A DNA stretch of 64,000 nt, from assembly GCA_958436175.1 (NCBI GenBank), contig CAUBJF010000003.1:124001-188000 (forward strand). The letters are read 5' to 3'. Under the pieces are notes generated by a model. It worked only from the letters and a program-made list of their open reading frames with translations. It searched no databases and was not told the DNA's origin. The position numbers and the translations under genes are program-made. Of this stretch, positions 7,294 to 15,675 are shown piece by piece (the stretch's first letter is position 1; every line of letters starts with the position of its first letter). Source of the stretch: an uncultured Muribaculaceae bacterium. Lineage in GTDB: Bacteria; Bacteroidota; Bacteroidia; Bacteroidales; Muribaculaceae.

Positions 7294-8703
7294 TCAGTCC
7301 GGGTTGGCGGTAGTGTATTTTTCGATAGGTGCGTTTCCGAGGAGCAGCTCGAGGTTGCTACCTGCGACGAGGTAGTTGTAGATAGCCTGGTAGTACGACA
7401 GGCGTGCGCGTGTCAGCGACAGCTCGGAGTCGCGAAGGTCGAGATAGCTTGCGGCACCGATAGCGAAGCTCTGTTCCATGATGCTGTGGGCGCGGTCGGC
7501 CTCGGCGACACTCTCGGAGCACGACGCTATCTGCTTGACGTTGATGCGGATATTGTCGGTGGCTACGGCAACCTGCATGTTGATGGTGCGTTCGAGGTTG
7601 CTGCGCTGCCATGCTATCTCGTCGGCCTGTATCTTGGCCTGTTTTACGCGGTTCCAGCGCTGACCGCCATGGAAAAGAGGCAGCGACAGTGTCAGTCCGG
7701 CCGAAGAATAGGGGCTCCAGCGGAAGTCGGACAGCGGCGAGCCGTTGCTCATCGAGGTCCAGTTATAGTTGGCTGTCAGCGAGAGCGTAGGGGAGAAGGA
7801 CAGCTTTTCGGCATCGAGTTGCTGTTTGAGAAGCTTGGCATCGATATCGAGAAGACGGAGGTCGGCATTGCCGCTGTAGTCCGAGTCAATCGTCAGGGCG
7901 TTCTCGTACATGTCGCCTTCGTAGTCCGACAGACGTGTCGAAGGGTGGATTTCCGTATCAGCCTCGATACCCATGAGGACGAGGAGCTGCAGTCGGGCCT
8001 GACGTATGGCGACATCGGCCTGAAGAAGCTCCGGCTCTATGTTTTTCATGGCTACCGACGTGCGCAGTACGTCGTAGTCTGACGCTGCCCCGGCTTCGAA
8101 CTGCTTGGTGTAAGTGTCGTGGGTCAGGGCTGCCATGTCGTAGCTTTCCTGGATGACCTTGCGCGAGTCTTCGGCGAGCAGGAGTGCGTAGTAGGCGTTC
8201 TTGACCTGGTTGATGAGGTTCTGCCGCGACTGGCGCGACGATTCAAGGCTGCGGAGTATCTGGGTGTCGGAAATCTTGATACTTTTCCAGAGCTGGGGCG
8301 AAATAAGCGGCAGAGAAGCCTGGAAACCGATGGACCAGCTGTTGTCGAGGCCGACTTTGATACCGCCGTTGCCCGATTTTCTGGATGCACGCGATGCCGG
8401 CTGCTCTTCATTGTTGTCGCCACCGCCCATTCCTCCGAAATCGTCCATGTTCATGTACATGACCTGCTTTTCGAGCGTACGGTTATATGTCGTTCCGAAG
8501 TCGATGGTTGGCAGCAGGCGGCCTATGACCTCTTTCTTGGAATAGTCCATGCGTTTGACTTCCATGTCGGCAACGCGGACCGTCGGGTTTTCGCTCAACG
8601 CTATCTTCAGGCATTCGTCAAGGCTGATGGTGCCTTGCGCCATGACAGCGGATGCCGATGCCATAGTTACGGCCAGAGCGAAAACATACTTTTTTAGATT
8701 CAT
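7294..8703 (-). CDS. TolC-like outer-membrane efflux protein
   Basis: A 469-residue outer-membrane factor. I chose the ATG at 8703 because the product then begins with a clear signal peptide (MNLKKYVFALAVTMASASAVMAQ); the frame extends 22 codons upstream without such a signal. The body has the two internally repeated halves of OEP/TolC proteins, with long amphipathic helices (around QARLQLLVLMGIEAD and LSLTRARLSYYQAIYNYLVAGSNLELLLG). A glycine/methionine-rich insert (DDFGGMGGGDNNEE) follows the first strands. It forms the trimeric exit duct for the pump. It is the first gene of the efflux operon, with a well-formed promoter just upstream. Confidence 0.94.
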   Translation of the reverse strand: MNLKKYVFALAVTMASASAVMAQGTISLDECLKIALSENPTVRVADMEVKRMDYSKKEVIGRLLPTIDFGTTYNRTLEKQVMYMNMDDFGGMGGGDNNEEQPASRASRKSGNGGIKVGLDNSWSIGFQASLPLISPQLWKSIKISDTQILRSLESSRQSRQNLINQVKNAYYALLLAEDSRKVIQESYDMAALTHDTYTKQFEAGAASDYDVLRTSVAMKNIEPELLQADVAIRQARLQLLVLMGIEADTEIHPSTRLSDYEGDMYENALTIDSDYSGNADLRLLDIDAKLLKQQLDAEKLSFSPTLSLTANYNWTSMSNGSPLSDFRWSPYSSAGLTLSLPLFHGGQRWNRVKQAKIQADEIAWQRSNLERTINMQVAVATDNIRINVKQIASCSESVAEADRAHSIMEQSFAIGAASYLDLRDSELSLTRARLSYYQAIYNYLVAGSNLELLLGNAPIEKYTTANPD

Positions 8704-8738
8704 TGCTTGATGTTCTTCGTGATTGGAGATTCCGGCCG

Positions 8739-8769
8739 CAAAGTTATGCAATCGTAGCCCTATATTCAA
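8739..8769 (-). promoter_or_regulatory. Promoter of the RND efflux operon
   Basis: On the minus strand there is a TTG at 8769-8767, 20 bases, then TAACTTTG at 8746-8739. This matches the Bacteroidetes consensus TTG-N19/20-TAnnTTTG. It sits about 30 bases before the outer-membrane factor start. Confidence 0.75.
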
Positions 8770-8906
8770 ATATAATCGTCAAAATTGCTATTCTTATAGA
8801 CGAATTGGCTAATATAGTCTTTGTAATTCATGCTTTTCGTTGCAGAAGCTCAGGGTTGGGAAATAAAGATGCCTTGTTAATCGTTATTTATAATGAATAC
8901 TACGAT

Positions 8907-9524
8907 ATGGAACAAGAATTCTCATCCCCTTTGCTTGAGGCTGCCGTGACCTCTCTGTCGCGCCTCCCAGGAGTCGGACGCAAGACGGCTCTGCGTTTCG
9001 CCCTGCACTTGCTGCGGCGCGACGAAGCGGATGCTGTCGGTATCGGCCAGGCAATCATCGACCTCCGCAAGGGCATACGCTACTGCAAAATATGTCACAA
9101 TATCAGTGACGACGATGTATGTCCTCTGTGTGCTTCGCCGGTACGCAATCGTTCGACGGTTTGTGTTGTCGAGTCCGTGCGCGATGTGATGAGCATAGAG
9201 AATACCGGGCAGTATTTCGGTCTTTATCACGTCCTGGGCGGTTTGATCTCGCCTCTCGACGGCATAGGCCCCGACAGACTCCAGATTGCGTCGCTCGTTG
9301 AACGTGTCGAGGCCGGTGGTGTCGATGAAGTCATACTCGCTACCGGTGCTACAGTCGAAGCCGATACTACGAATTTCTATATTGCACGCCTGCTCTCGCG
9401 TTCGTCGAAACCGGTCAAGGTGACACAGCTCGCACGGGGCGTCGCTGTCGGCAACGAAATCGAATATACCGACGAGGTGACACTTGCCCGTTCGCTCCAG
9501 AACCGTACTCTCTTTGAAATTTAG
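8907..9524 (+). CDS. recR: Recombination mediator RecR
   Basis: A 205-residue protein of standard RecR length. I start at the ATG at 8907 (MEQEFSSPLLEAAV); the frame stays open upstream but has no RecR-like sequence. The N-terminal helix-hairpin-helix region has LSRLPGVGRKTALRFALHLL. A four-cysteine zinc finger (CKICHNISDDDVCPLC) is at about residues 58-73. The Toprim domain follows with VCVVESVRDV and an LGGLISPLDGIGP segment. RecR acts with RecF and RecO to load RecA on gapped DNA. The next gene starts 13 bases downstream. Confidence 0.96.
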   Translation: MEQEFSSPLLEAAVTSLSRLPGVGRKTALRFALHLLRRDEADAVGIGQAIIDLRKGIRYCKICHNISDDDVCPLCASPVRNRSTVCVVESVRDVMSIENTGQYFGLYHVLGGLISPLDGIGPDRLQIASLVERVEAGGVDEVILATGATVEADTTNFYIARLLSRSSKPVKVTQLARGVAVGNEIEYTDEVTLARSLQNRTLFEI

Positions 9525-9537
9525 GCAATAGATACAT

Positions 9538-10059
9538 ATGAATCTCTCCGACAATCTTATTACTCTCCGCGCTGTCGAGCCTACGGATCTCGACGCGCTT
9601 TTCATCCTCGAAAATGACCCTGCGGCTGCTGAAAGCGGCTTTACGACGGCACCTCCGAGCCGCCGTCAGCTATGGGAATACATCGAGACCTACGATGCCG
9701 ACATCCATCGTGCCGGGCAGCTCCGGCTGATGATAGTCGACAATGCAAGCGGCGAAGTCGTGGGCGCTGTAGATCTCAGTGACTATGTCGTTCGCGACCG
9801 TCGTGCCTTCGTCGGCATCGTCGTCAAAGAATCATGTCGCCGAAAAGGCTTTGGACGTGCCGCCCTGGGCCTTCTATGCCGCTATGCCGGCGAAACGCTT
9901 GGTCTGCACAGCCTTGCGGCGCAGATAGCGGTCGACAACGCCGCATCGCGCGCCGTCTTCGAGGCAGCCGGCTTCCGGACATGCGGATGTATGCGCTCGT
10001 GGCTACGCCGAGGTAAGCACTATGCCGACGTACTCATCTACCAGAAGCTTTTCGAGTAA
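9538..10059 (+). CDS. GNAT-family N-acetyltransferase
   Basis: A 173-residue protein with the GNAT acetyl-CoA motif CRRKGFGRAAL (RxxGxG type) at about residues 100-110, followed by the typical IAVDNAASRAVFEAAGF segment. The N-terminus ITLRAVEPTDLDALFILEND is that of RimJ/RimL and SpeG-like acetyltransferases. The acetyl acceptor cannot be predicted; ribosomal proteins, polyamines or small molecules are possible. It starts 13 bases after recR, so the two are probably co-transcribed. Confidence 0.88.
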   Translation: MNLSDNLITLRAVEPTDLDALFILENDPAAAESGFTTAPPSRRQLWEYIETYDADIHRAGQLRLMIVDNASGEVVGAVDLSDYVVRDRRAFVGIVVKESCRRKGFGRAALGLLCRYAGETLGLHSLAAQIAVDNAASRAVFEAAGFRTCGCMRSWLRRGKHYADVLIYQKLFE

Positions 10060-10151
10060 GTCTTAAGCTCTTCAAAGGCTCCCCAAAGGCGTTTTTTTTA
10101 AATATAACATTTTATTTGGTCATTATTCAAAATGTTCTTAATTTTACGAAC

Positions 10152-10664
10152 ATGAAGAAGTTATGGCCATTTCTTTTTTTATTTCACTTACAGCTATCTG
10201 TACATGCACAACCAATGGTTGCTGAGGACTTTAACGATTCAATAGATAACATAATTGAAGAGAAGGAGTTCCTTTATTATATTAAAGGACACCATGGGCA
10301 TATTTGGTCTTTAGTCTTTTCAGAAAAAGGTCGTTATATTATGTTTTCAGGTAATACGCGAAACAATGATTGTCGCATTGACACAATATCAATAAATGTG
10401 CCCATATTGAAATGGGGTTTAGACACGTTGGCATTATATTGTCAAAAAATGCAACCGGTAGATAACTTTTCATATCGACCATTTTATGAGCGATTAGTTA
10501 TGCTTTCATCTCGGAAAGAGATAATCTTTGATTGTACGGATAGTGATACCTATAGTGGGACCGACTGCGTAGCTTTCAATAAGAAACTGACTGAGCTTAA
10601 GTATTTTATGTACTGGTTTGCGACCCCAATAGAAATTCGGAAAAAACTCCCTAGTCCATTATAG
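10152..10664 (+). CDS. AT-rich orphan secreted protein, unknown function
   Basis: A 170-residue frame. I take the ATG at 10152 because it opens a signal peptide (MKKLWPFLFLFHLQLSVHAQ); the frame runs 12 codons further upstream. The mature part is mixed alpha/beta with no motif I recognise. It has several cysteines (DCRID, ALYCQK, FDCTDSDTYSGTDC). Base composition and codon choice are markedly more AT-rich than in neighbouring genes, suggesting recent acquisition or a fast-evolving accessory gene. It stands alone between the acetyltransferase and tRNA-His. Confidence 0.6.
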   Translation: MKKLWPFLFLFHLQLSVHAQPMVAEDFNDSIDNIIEEKEFLYYIKGHHGHIWSLVFSEKGRYIMFSGNTRNNDCRIDTISINVPILKWGLDTLALYCQKMQPVDNFSYRPFYERLVMLSSRKEIIFDCTDSDTYSGTDCVAFNKKLTELKYFMYWFATPIEIRKKLPSPL

Positions 10665-10829
10665 ACGTATTATTCTGGTTGAAAACCTAATGTTACGACT
10701 AACTTGAATTCTGGATTCACTTTTTTATTGGAATTAAGAGAACAGGTCTATTACAACTTTCTTTTGTGTATGTCCCCAGTGTATAGGCGTTTTTTTTGAA
10801 TGTTTTTATAAAAAATAAAGACTGAGCGC

Positions 10830-10859
10830 TTGCAGATTCGGAAAAAAGCCGTACCTTTG
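10830..10859 (+). promoter_or_regulatory. Promoter of tRNA-His
   Basis: TTG at 10830, 19 bases, then TACCTTTG at 10852-10859, a full match to the Bacteroidetes housekeeping consensus. It lies 17 bases before the tRNA. Confidence 0.8.
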
Positions 10860-10876
10860 CAGTGCTTTAACCAGAT

Positions 10877-10951
10877 GGTGTCCATAGTTCAGCTGGTTAG
10901 AATGTCGGATTGTGGTTCCGAAGGTCGAGGGTTCGAATCCCTCTGGACACC
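10877..10951 (+). tRNA. tRNA-His (anticodon GTG)
   Basis: The acceptor stem GTGTCCA pairs with TGGACAC. An extra G at 10877 faces the discriminator C at 10951, the tRNA-His identity pair. The anticodon stem is TCGGA/TCCGA with loop TTGTGGT, giving anticodon GTG at 10912-10914. The T arm has GGTTCGAATCC. CCA is not encoded. It has its own promoter. Confidence 0.97.
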
Positions 10952-10955
10952 CTTG

Positions 10956-10990
10956 ACGAGGACGTTTCGAAAGATTCGCCCTCGTTTTCT
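10956..10990 (+). terminator. Terminator after tRNA-His
   Basis: ACGAGG at 10956 pairs with CCTCGT ending at 10985, followed by TTTTCTTTA. It lies five bases after the tRNA, as expected for a single tRNA transcript. Confidence 0.65.
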
Positions 10991-11023
10991 TTATATATTC
11001 CCACCAGCTATACTATATTAATA

Positions 11024-11056
11024 CGAGGGGTTGGCCCATTCCGGGCCAACCCCTCG
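11024..11056. terminator. Strong palindromic hairpin downstream of tatC
   Basis: A perfect 14-base stem (CGAGGGGTTGGCCC) with a five-base loop lies beyond the stop of tatC. Neither strand has a long U-run after it. It is probably a terminator or mRNA-stabilising end for the minus-strand cluster. Confidence 0.6.
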
Positions 11057-11090
11057 ATGTGGATAGATGTTTGATTATTCCGTGTCGGAA

Positions 11091-11918
11091 TCAGGCCGAC
11101 GGTAGGGCGTCGGGTTCTTCTTCCTCTTCGGGCTCTCTTCTGCGCGCGAGCAGGATGCTAAGCTCATAGAGCATGTAGATCGGGAAGAAAACTACCATGA
11201 GTGTGAAGGGATCGCCTGTAGGAGTGATGATAGCGGACAGAACCAGCAGACCTACAACGGCCTGACGTCGGTAGCGTTTCAGGAACTGAGCCGTCACCAG
11301 GCCCATCTTGGACAATATCCACACCACGAAGGGCAGCTCGAAGACCACGCCCATGACAAATATAAGCATTATGAAGTTGTCGATGTACGAATTCAGCGAT
11401 ATCATATTGGTGATATCGGCGCTGAGCTGGTACTGGGCGAGGAAACGGAATGTGAACGGGAATACGATGAAATATCCGACGGCACAGCCGAGATAGAACA
11501 TCGGCACGCCGAATAGGAGCAGTGCTATGACGCTGTGACGTTCGTTGTCGTAGAGTGCCGGGCGGATGAAAATCCAGAGTTCGGTGATCAGATAGGGGAA
11601 GAGGAGCATGAAACCGAGACAGAACGATGTGCTGATGTGCGTCATGAACTGCGAGGCCAGTTTCACATTGATGATGTCGACCTTGAAATCTTCGCTGAAG
11701 TTAGGGAAGAAAGAGCCGTCGCCCCCGAGGCCGCTGAGCCACCGGTAGAGGATGAAGTCGGACGATGTCGGGCCCATTATGATGGTGTTGAAGATGTAGG
11801 GCATCAGCGCGAAACAGATGCCTACAAGGATAAAGTAGACCAGGATAATACGCAGAAGGGTCCAGCGGAGCACTTCTAGGTGCTCCCAGAAAGACATTTG
11901 AGATTGTTCGTCCGACAT
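11091..11918 (-). CDS. tatC: Sec-independent (twin-arginine) translocase subunit TatC
   Basis: A 275-residue protein with six hydrophobic segments. It begins MSDEQSQMSFWEHLEVLRW, which carries the conserved TatC N-terminal signature. I prefer the ATG at 11918 over an in-frame TTG 33 bases upstream. The late segment SAIITPTGDPFTLMVVFFPIYMLYE is typical of TatC. The C-terminus is a charged tail (RRREPEEEEEPDALPSA). TatC recognises twin-arginine signals and forms the receptor of the Tat pore with TatA. It lies in the same strand and cluster as tatA and as an oxidoreductase with an SRRQFLK signal, which is probably its main local cargo. Confidence 0.95.
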   Translation of the reverse strand: MSDEQSQMSFWEHLEVLRWTLLRIILVYFILVGICFALMPYIFNTIIMGPTSSDFILYRWLSGLGGDGSFFPNFSEDFKVDIINVKLASQFMTHISTSFCLGFMLLFPYLITELWIFIRPALYDNERHSVIALLLFGVPMFYLGCAVGYFIVFPFTFRFLAQYQLSADITNMISLNSYIDNFIMLIFVMGVVFELPFVVWILSKMGLVTAQFLKRYRRQAVVGLLVLSAIITPTGDPFTLMVVFFPIYMLYELSILLARRREPEEEEEPDALPSA

Positions 11919-11978
11919 CTTGTTGGAGTTGGAATTCAGGGAAGTTGACAATAGGAGAGAATTTTGTCTGTCGTTATT

Positions 11979-12887
11979 TTACTTTGAATAGGAGGCTTTC
12001 ACGTAGGGAGCGTTGACGAGGTAGTCGGCGCTCTCTTTGGCACCCTTCTCGGTACCGTCGGTATATTCCTCGATTTCAACGAAATAGTTTTCGAGTCCGG
12101 CTTTGTCGGCATTGTCGAATATTGCCTGGAAGTTGACCATGCCGCTCTGTCCGATTTCGCGACGGTCCTTGATATGCAGGAGCTTGAAGCGGCCGGGGTA
12201 TTTGTTGAAGAGGTCAACGGGAGCAGCCTGACCCATAACAGCCCAGTAAACATCCATTTCGAAGAGGACTTCGGGATCGGTGTTTTCGATCATGAAGGTG
12301 TACATCGGCTCGCCTTCGACTTCCTGGAACTCGTGGGAGTGGTTGTGATATCCGAACTTGATGCCTTCTTTGGCGCAGCGCTTGGCTATCTCGTTGAAAG
12401 CTTCGCACTGTTTCTTGAGGTCGGCCTTTGTTTCGGGAACCGACATCCAGGGAACTACGATGTACTCCATTCCGGCGGCCTTATGGTCGGCGATGCACTT
12501 GGCCCACCAGTTGTAGAAATCGGTGAGGTCGCCGCCCTTGAGCTCGTCGGCGTTGAGTGTGCGGCCTGTGTGCGAAGAGATGATTTTCACCCCTGCTTCG
12601 TCGGCAACCTTTTTCAATTCTGCCGGTGTAAGACCGTAGAATGTTCCGTTTGCCTGATCGTAGTTGGCGGCTTCGAACTGTGTGTATCCTATGGAATCGA
12701 GCATATTCAGCAGTCCGGGCAGGTCGTTGTTGTATGGCTGACCTTCTTCCATGAGGCCGCGTACGGAATAGAGCTGCAGGCCGACTTCCTTCTTCGTCTC
12801 CTGTGCTGTCTCTGTTTCCTTCGGAGTGCATGATGTCAGCGAAACGAGGGCTGCCATTGCCATTAAGAGGATATTTTTTATTTTCAT
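11979..12887 (-). CDS. Sugar phosphate isomerase/epimerase-like TIM-barrel lipoprotein
   Basis: A 302-residue protein starting at the ATG at 12887, which opens a lipoprotein signal with lipobox LTSC (Cys20). The mature part is an AP-endonuclease-2 type TIM barrel. It has VGLQLYSVRGLM at the start, SSHTGRTL, then KFGYHNHSHEFQ and LLHIKDRRE, with the His and Glu residues that bind the metal in xylose isomerase-like proteins. Paralogues lie next to DUF1080 proteins and Gfo/Idh/MocA dehydrogenases in gut Bacteroides clusters that process 3-keto-glycosides. The lipid anchor places it in the periplasm or at the outer membrane. Exact reaction unknown. Confidence 0.85.
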   Translation of the reverse strand: MKIKNILLMAMAALVSLTSCTPKETETAQETKKEVGLQLYSVRGLMEEGQPYNNDLPGLLNMLDSIGYTQFEAANYDQANGTFYGLTPAELKKVADEAGVKIISSHTGRTLNADELKGGDLTDFYNWWAKCIADHKAAGMEYIVVPWMSVPETKADLKKQCEAFNEIAKRCAKEGIKFGYHNHSHEFQEVEGEPMYTFMIENTDPEVLFEMDVYWAVMGQAAPVDLFNKYPGRFKLLHIKDRREIGQSGMVNFQAIFDNADKAGLENYFVEIEEYTDGTEKGAKESADYLVNAPYVKASYSK

Positions 12888-12926
12888 GTTGTGTGCTGGG
12901 GTATAAACCTCTGTGAGTTTATAACT

Positions 12927-12962
12927 TGACATGACAGTCCTGCTAAGAGGGCTGTCATGTCA
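12927..12962 (-). other. Intercistronic hairpin between DUF1080 and isomerase genes
   Basis: An 11-base perfect stem (TGACATGACAG) extends to about 15 pairs with an inner CCT/AGG and a six-base loop. No U-run follows on the minus strand. It may stabilise or process the mRNA, or lower expression of the downstream isomerase gene. Confidence 0.5.
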
Positions 12963-12981
12963 TGATTATTCTTGGATTGTA

Positions 12982-13848
12982 TTATTCGAGGGGTTTCACA
13001 CGTATGTTGCGGAACCATACGTTGTCGCCGTGATCCTGGAAGCCGATGTAACCTTCGTGGTTCTCGCCGCCGCAGTTGTTGAGAAGTTCGAATGCGAGAG
13101 GCCATGCTTCTTCGCTGAACTTGCTGTTCTGAAGCATTTCGGTCCACTGGGGAGTCCAGAGGTGGTATTCGACTACGTTTTCACCGTTCTGGGAATGAAC
13201 GACGGTGCCTTTGTAGACGAGTATCTTGGCCTTGTTCCATTCGCCGTAAGGTTTCTGGTTCTGGGGCTTGGCGGGAATCATGTCGTAGAGGGAAGCCGAC
13301 TGGCGGTTGCCGTCATGACCGAGCTTTGCATCGGGATGGTTGGCGTTGTCGAGCACCTGGTATTCGGGAGCGGAGATATAGATGGGTTCCATTTGCTTGG
13401 TGCCGTCTTCCTTTGTAGTCTCGACTTCCTGTGCAAGATAGAATATACCGGAGTTGGAGCCTTTGTCGACTTTCCATTCGAGTTCGAGTTCGAAGTTGCC
13501 GAGCTGCTTGCCGAAGATGATGTCGCCGCCTTCGAGGGTCTGGCCTTCACCTGTGCCGGTGCCGTTGAACTTGATGGCGCCGTCTTCGATTGTCCAGCGG
13601 GAGGGAACGGTGTCCTTGCCGTAGCCACGCCAGCCGGTGAAGTCCTTGCCGTTGAAGATGGTATAATATCCTTCTTCGTCTACGGGGAACTGGGAAAGGT
13701 CTACCTGTTCGTGCTGGAGCACGGTGTATTGGGGTGCTGTTGCTTCTGTTTCGGCGGCTTCAGCCTCAGCCTTGGAGGCGTTCTTGTTGCCGCATGATGC
13801 GAGTGTTGCCATAGCTACAACTGACGCAAAGAAAAGTATCTTTTTCAT
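12982..13848 (-). CDS. DUF1080 (3-keto-disaccharide hydrolase-like) lipoprotein
   Basis: A 288-residue protein with a lipoprotein signal ending LASC (Cys19), then an acidic/alanine linker and a DUF1080 domain. The domain has the GYYTIFNGKDFTGWRGYGKD opening, the GGDIIFGKQLGNFELELEWK strand and a PEYQVLDNANHPDA segment, as in this concanavalin-like family. DUF1080 proteins in gut Bacteroides cleave 3-keto-glycosides produced by a glycoside 3-dehydrogenase. The dehydrogenase-like gene lies 20 bases upstream on the same strand. Lipid anchoring puts it in the same compartment as the Tat-exported oxidoreductase. Assignment of the reaction is by family and context. Confidence 0.85.
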   Translation of the reverse strand: MKKILFFASVVAMATLASCGNKNASKAEAEAAETEATAPQYTVLQHEQVDLSQFPVDEEGYYTIFNGKDFTGWRGYGKDTVPSRWTIEDGAIKFNGTGTGEGQTLEGGDIIFGKQLGNFELELEWKVDKGSNSGIFYLAQEVETTKEDGTKQMEPIYISAPEYQVLDNANHPDAKLGHDGNRQSASLYDMIPAKPQNQKPYGEWNKAKILVYKGTVVHSQNGENVVEYHLWTPQWTEMLQNSKFSEEAWPLAFELLNNCGGENHEGYIGFQDHGDNVWFRNIRVKPLE

Positions 13849-13868
13849 TATTTGTTGATTAGATGGTT

Positions 13869-15347
13869 TTATGCCGGCATGTCGGGGAGTTTCCAGCCCT
13901 GACGGTAGTTATGTTTGATGAGTTCCTGGGCGTACTGCTTGGCGTTGATGGGATCGGTCCAGGTCTTGTCGAAGGTGGGATGACCGTTATGGATCTTGAA
14001 GCCGTCCTTGACAACGGTGCGGATAGTCTCGTCGTCGCCGATGTTTGTGAACTGCATGTTCGGGCCGTCCCATTCGAGGATGCGGTTGAGGCCCTGGAGA
14101 CGTACTGCGAGAACGCCCATCACGACCATTTCGTTGAAGGGACCTGCTTCTGCGAAGTCGGAGTTGCAGGCTGTACGGTATTCCTTGTCTTCCTTGCAGG
14201 CACGTACCCAGTCCTGTTCGTGTGCGCCATTAGGAACGCGACGTGCAACCTTCGGTGCATTGGGCACACGTCCCGAGAGGAGCCACGGTTCCTGGCCATA
14301 GCATCCGCAGATGAGGGTGTCTTTGGTGCCATGGAAGATGGTGAGGCCGCCGCCCGACTGCATGAGTTCTTTGTTCTGGGGGAATCCTTCGGGACGTTCG
14401 GGCATCATGCCGCCGTCGTACCAGTGGACTTCGACTTCGGGCATCCCGACCTTAGGCATGTTGTCGCGTGCCGGGAAAGTCATCTTCACGTGCTGGGCCT
14501 GGGGTGCGCAGGCATTGAGAAGGAGTGTGGACGAAGCTTCGACTTTTGTAGGATAGCCGAGCTTGAGGGCCTTGAAGGGCTGGTGCATGATGTGGCAGGC
14601 CATATCGCCGAGAGCGCCTGTACCGTAGTCCCACCATCCGCGCCAGTTCCAGGGCTGATAGATGTTGCTGTAGGGGTTGAGTTTTGCGGGGCCGGTGAAG
14701 AGATCCCAGTTGAGGTTCTTCGGAATCTTGTCGACATGTTCGGGCACGTTGAGACCCTGGGGCCAGATAGGACGGTCGGTGGCACATTCTACCTTGGTCA
14801 CTTCGCCGATTTCTCCGTTCCAGATCCAGTCGCAAACGGTCGCTGTGCCGTCCCACGAAGATCCCTGGTTACCCATCTGGGTTGCAACACCTGTCGATTT
14901 GGCAAGGTTGGTGAGGAGACGGGATTCGTATACGGAGTGGGTAAGAGGTTTCTGGCAGTAGATGTGCTTGCCGAGAGTCATAGCGTCGGCACAGATGATG
15001 GCGTGTGTGTGGTCGGCGGTGGCGCAGATGACGGCATCGATAGAGTTGCCCATCTCGTCGAGCATCTTGCGGTAGTCCCAGTAGCGCTTTGCGTTGGGGA
15101 ACTCGTCGAAAACACCTTTGGCGTAGTCCCAGTTGACATCGCAGAGGGCAACGATGTTTTCGGTGTCCTTGACTGCGTTGATGTTGGAGTGACCCATGCC
15201 GCCGATGCCGACAACTGCTATGTTGAGCTTGTCGGAGGGTGCGACGTGGCCGAATTTCTTGCCCAGGACAGAGGCGGGGGCAAATGTGATTCCGGCAAGA
15301 GCCGTGGCTCCTGCTTTGAGGAACTGTCGTCTTGATAGATCAGACAT
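13869..15347 (-). CDS. Tat-exported Gfo/Idh/MocA-family oxidoreductase
   Basis: A 492-residue protein starting at the ATG at 15347. Residues 1-30 form a twin-arginine signal (MSDLSRRQFLKAGATALAG). The Rossmann motif is VVGIGGMGHSNI, followed by the family's EKP-like CQKPLTHSVYE segment. The C-terminal substrate domain is larger than in cytoplasmic members. Tat export implies folding with tightly bound NAD(P) before export. In gut Bacteroides such enzymes act as glycoside 3-dehydrogenases together with DUF1080 hydrolases. It is followed by the DUF1080 gene after 20 bases. tatA lies upstream and tatC at the end of the cluster. Confidence 0.9.
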   Translation of the reverse strand: MSDLSRRQFLKAGATALAGITFAPASVLGKKFGHVAPSDKLNIAVVGIGGMGHSNINAVKDTENIVALCDVNWDYAKGVFDEFPNAKRYWDYRKMLDEMGNSIDAVICATADHTHAIICADAMTLGKHIYCQKPLTHSVYESRLLTNLAKSTGVATQMGNQGSSWDGTATVCDWIWNGEIGEVTKVECATDRPIWPQGLNVPEHVDKIPKNLNWDLFTGPAKLNPYSNIYQPWNWRGWWDYGTGALGDMACHIMHQPFKALKLGYPTKVEASSTLLLNACAPQAQHVKMTFPARDNMPKVGMPEVEVHWYDGGMMPERPEGFPQNKELMQSGGGLTIFHGTKDTLICGCYGQEPWLLSGRVPNAPKVARRVPNGAHEQDWVRACKEDKEYRTACNSDFAEAGPFNEMVVMGVLAVRLQGLNRILEWDGPNMQFTNIGDDETIRTVVKDGFKIHNGHPTFDKTWTDPINAKQYAQELIKHNYRQGWKLPDMPA

Positions 15348-15388
15348 TGTCAATTAGAAGATTAAGGTGAAAAAGTATATTGATTAGT

Positions 15389-15604
15389 TTATTTCTGTTG
15401 GCCTTCGGTTTCCTTGCCTACTTTGTCGATGTCGTTCTCTATGTTGTTGACACCTTCTTTGAAGCTGCGGATTCCCTTGCCTATGCCTCGCATGAGTTCG
15501 GGAATCTTCTTGCCGCCGAAGAGGAGAAGGACGATGATAGCGATAATGATGATTTCGCCGGTGCCGATGTTGCCCAGGAAGAGAGGTAGAACGGTGTATG
15601 TCAT
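15389..15604 (-). CDS. tatA: Twin-arginine translocase subunit TatA/TatE
   Basis: A 71-residue protein with a short N-terminus, one membrane helix (GEIIIIAIIVLLLFGGKKIPEL), the FGGKKIPEL hinge and an amphipathic helix (RGIGKGIRSFKEGV), then a polar tail. This is the complete TatA layout. TatA oligomers form the passage for folded proteins bound by TatC. It sits 41 bases upstream of the oxidoreductase with the twin-arginine signal and 71 bases after the other Gfo/Idh gene. Confidence 0.95.
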   Translation of the reverse strand: MTYTVLPLFLGNIGTGEIIIIAIIVLLLFGGKKIPELMRGIGKGIRSFKEGVNNIENDIDKVGKETEGQQK

Positions 15605-15675
15605 AATTGTTGGCCTTGTTTGTTGTTTTGATTGGTTCAGGCGGCTGTTAAGCCGTGGTTATTATGAGGAGTTGA

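Noticed and set aside
10830..11021. 63-codon frame across tRNA-His
   Set aside because: The stretch is a promoter, tRNA and terminator; the frame is accidental.
10956..11056. Integration site beside tRNA-His
   Set aside because: No repeat of the tRNA 3' end and no integrase is present in the window.
12931..13797. 288-codon plus-strand frame over the DUF1080 gene
   Set aside because: The minus frame has a lipoprotein signal and DUF1080 motifs; the plus frame is hydrophobic nonsense.
13863..15335. 490-codon plus-strand frame over the Tat-exported oxidoreductase
   Set aside because: The minus strand has a Tat signal, Rossmann motif and family segments; the plus frame has none.
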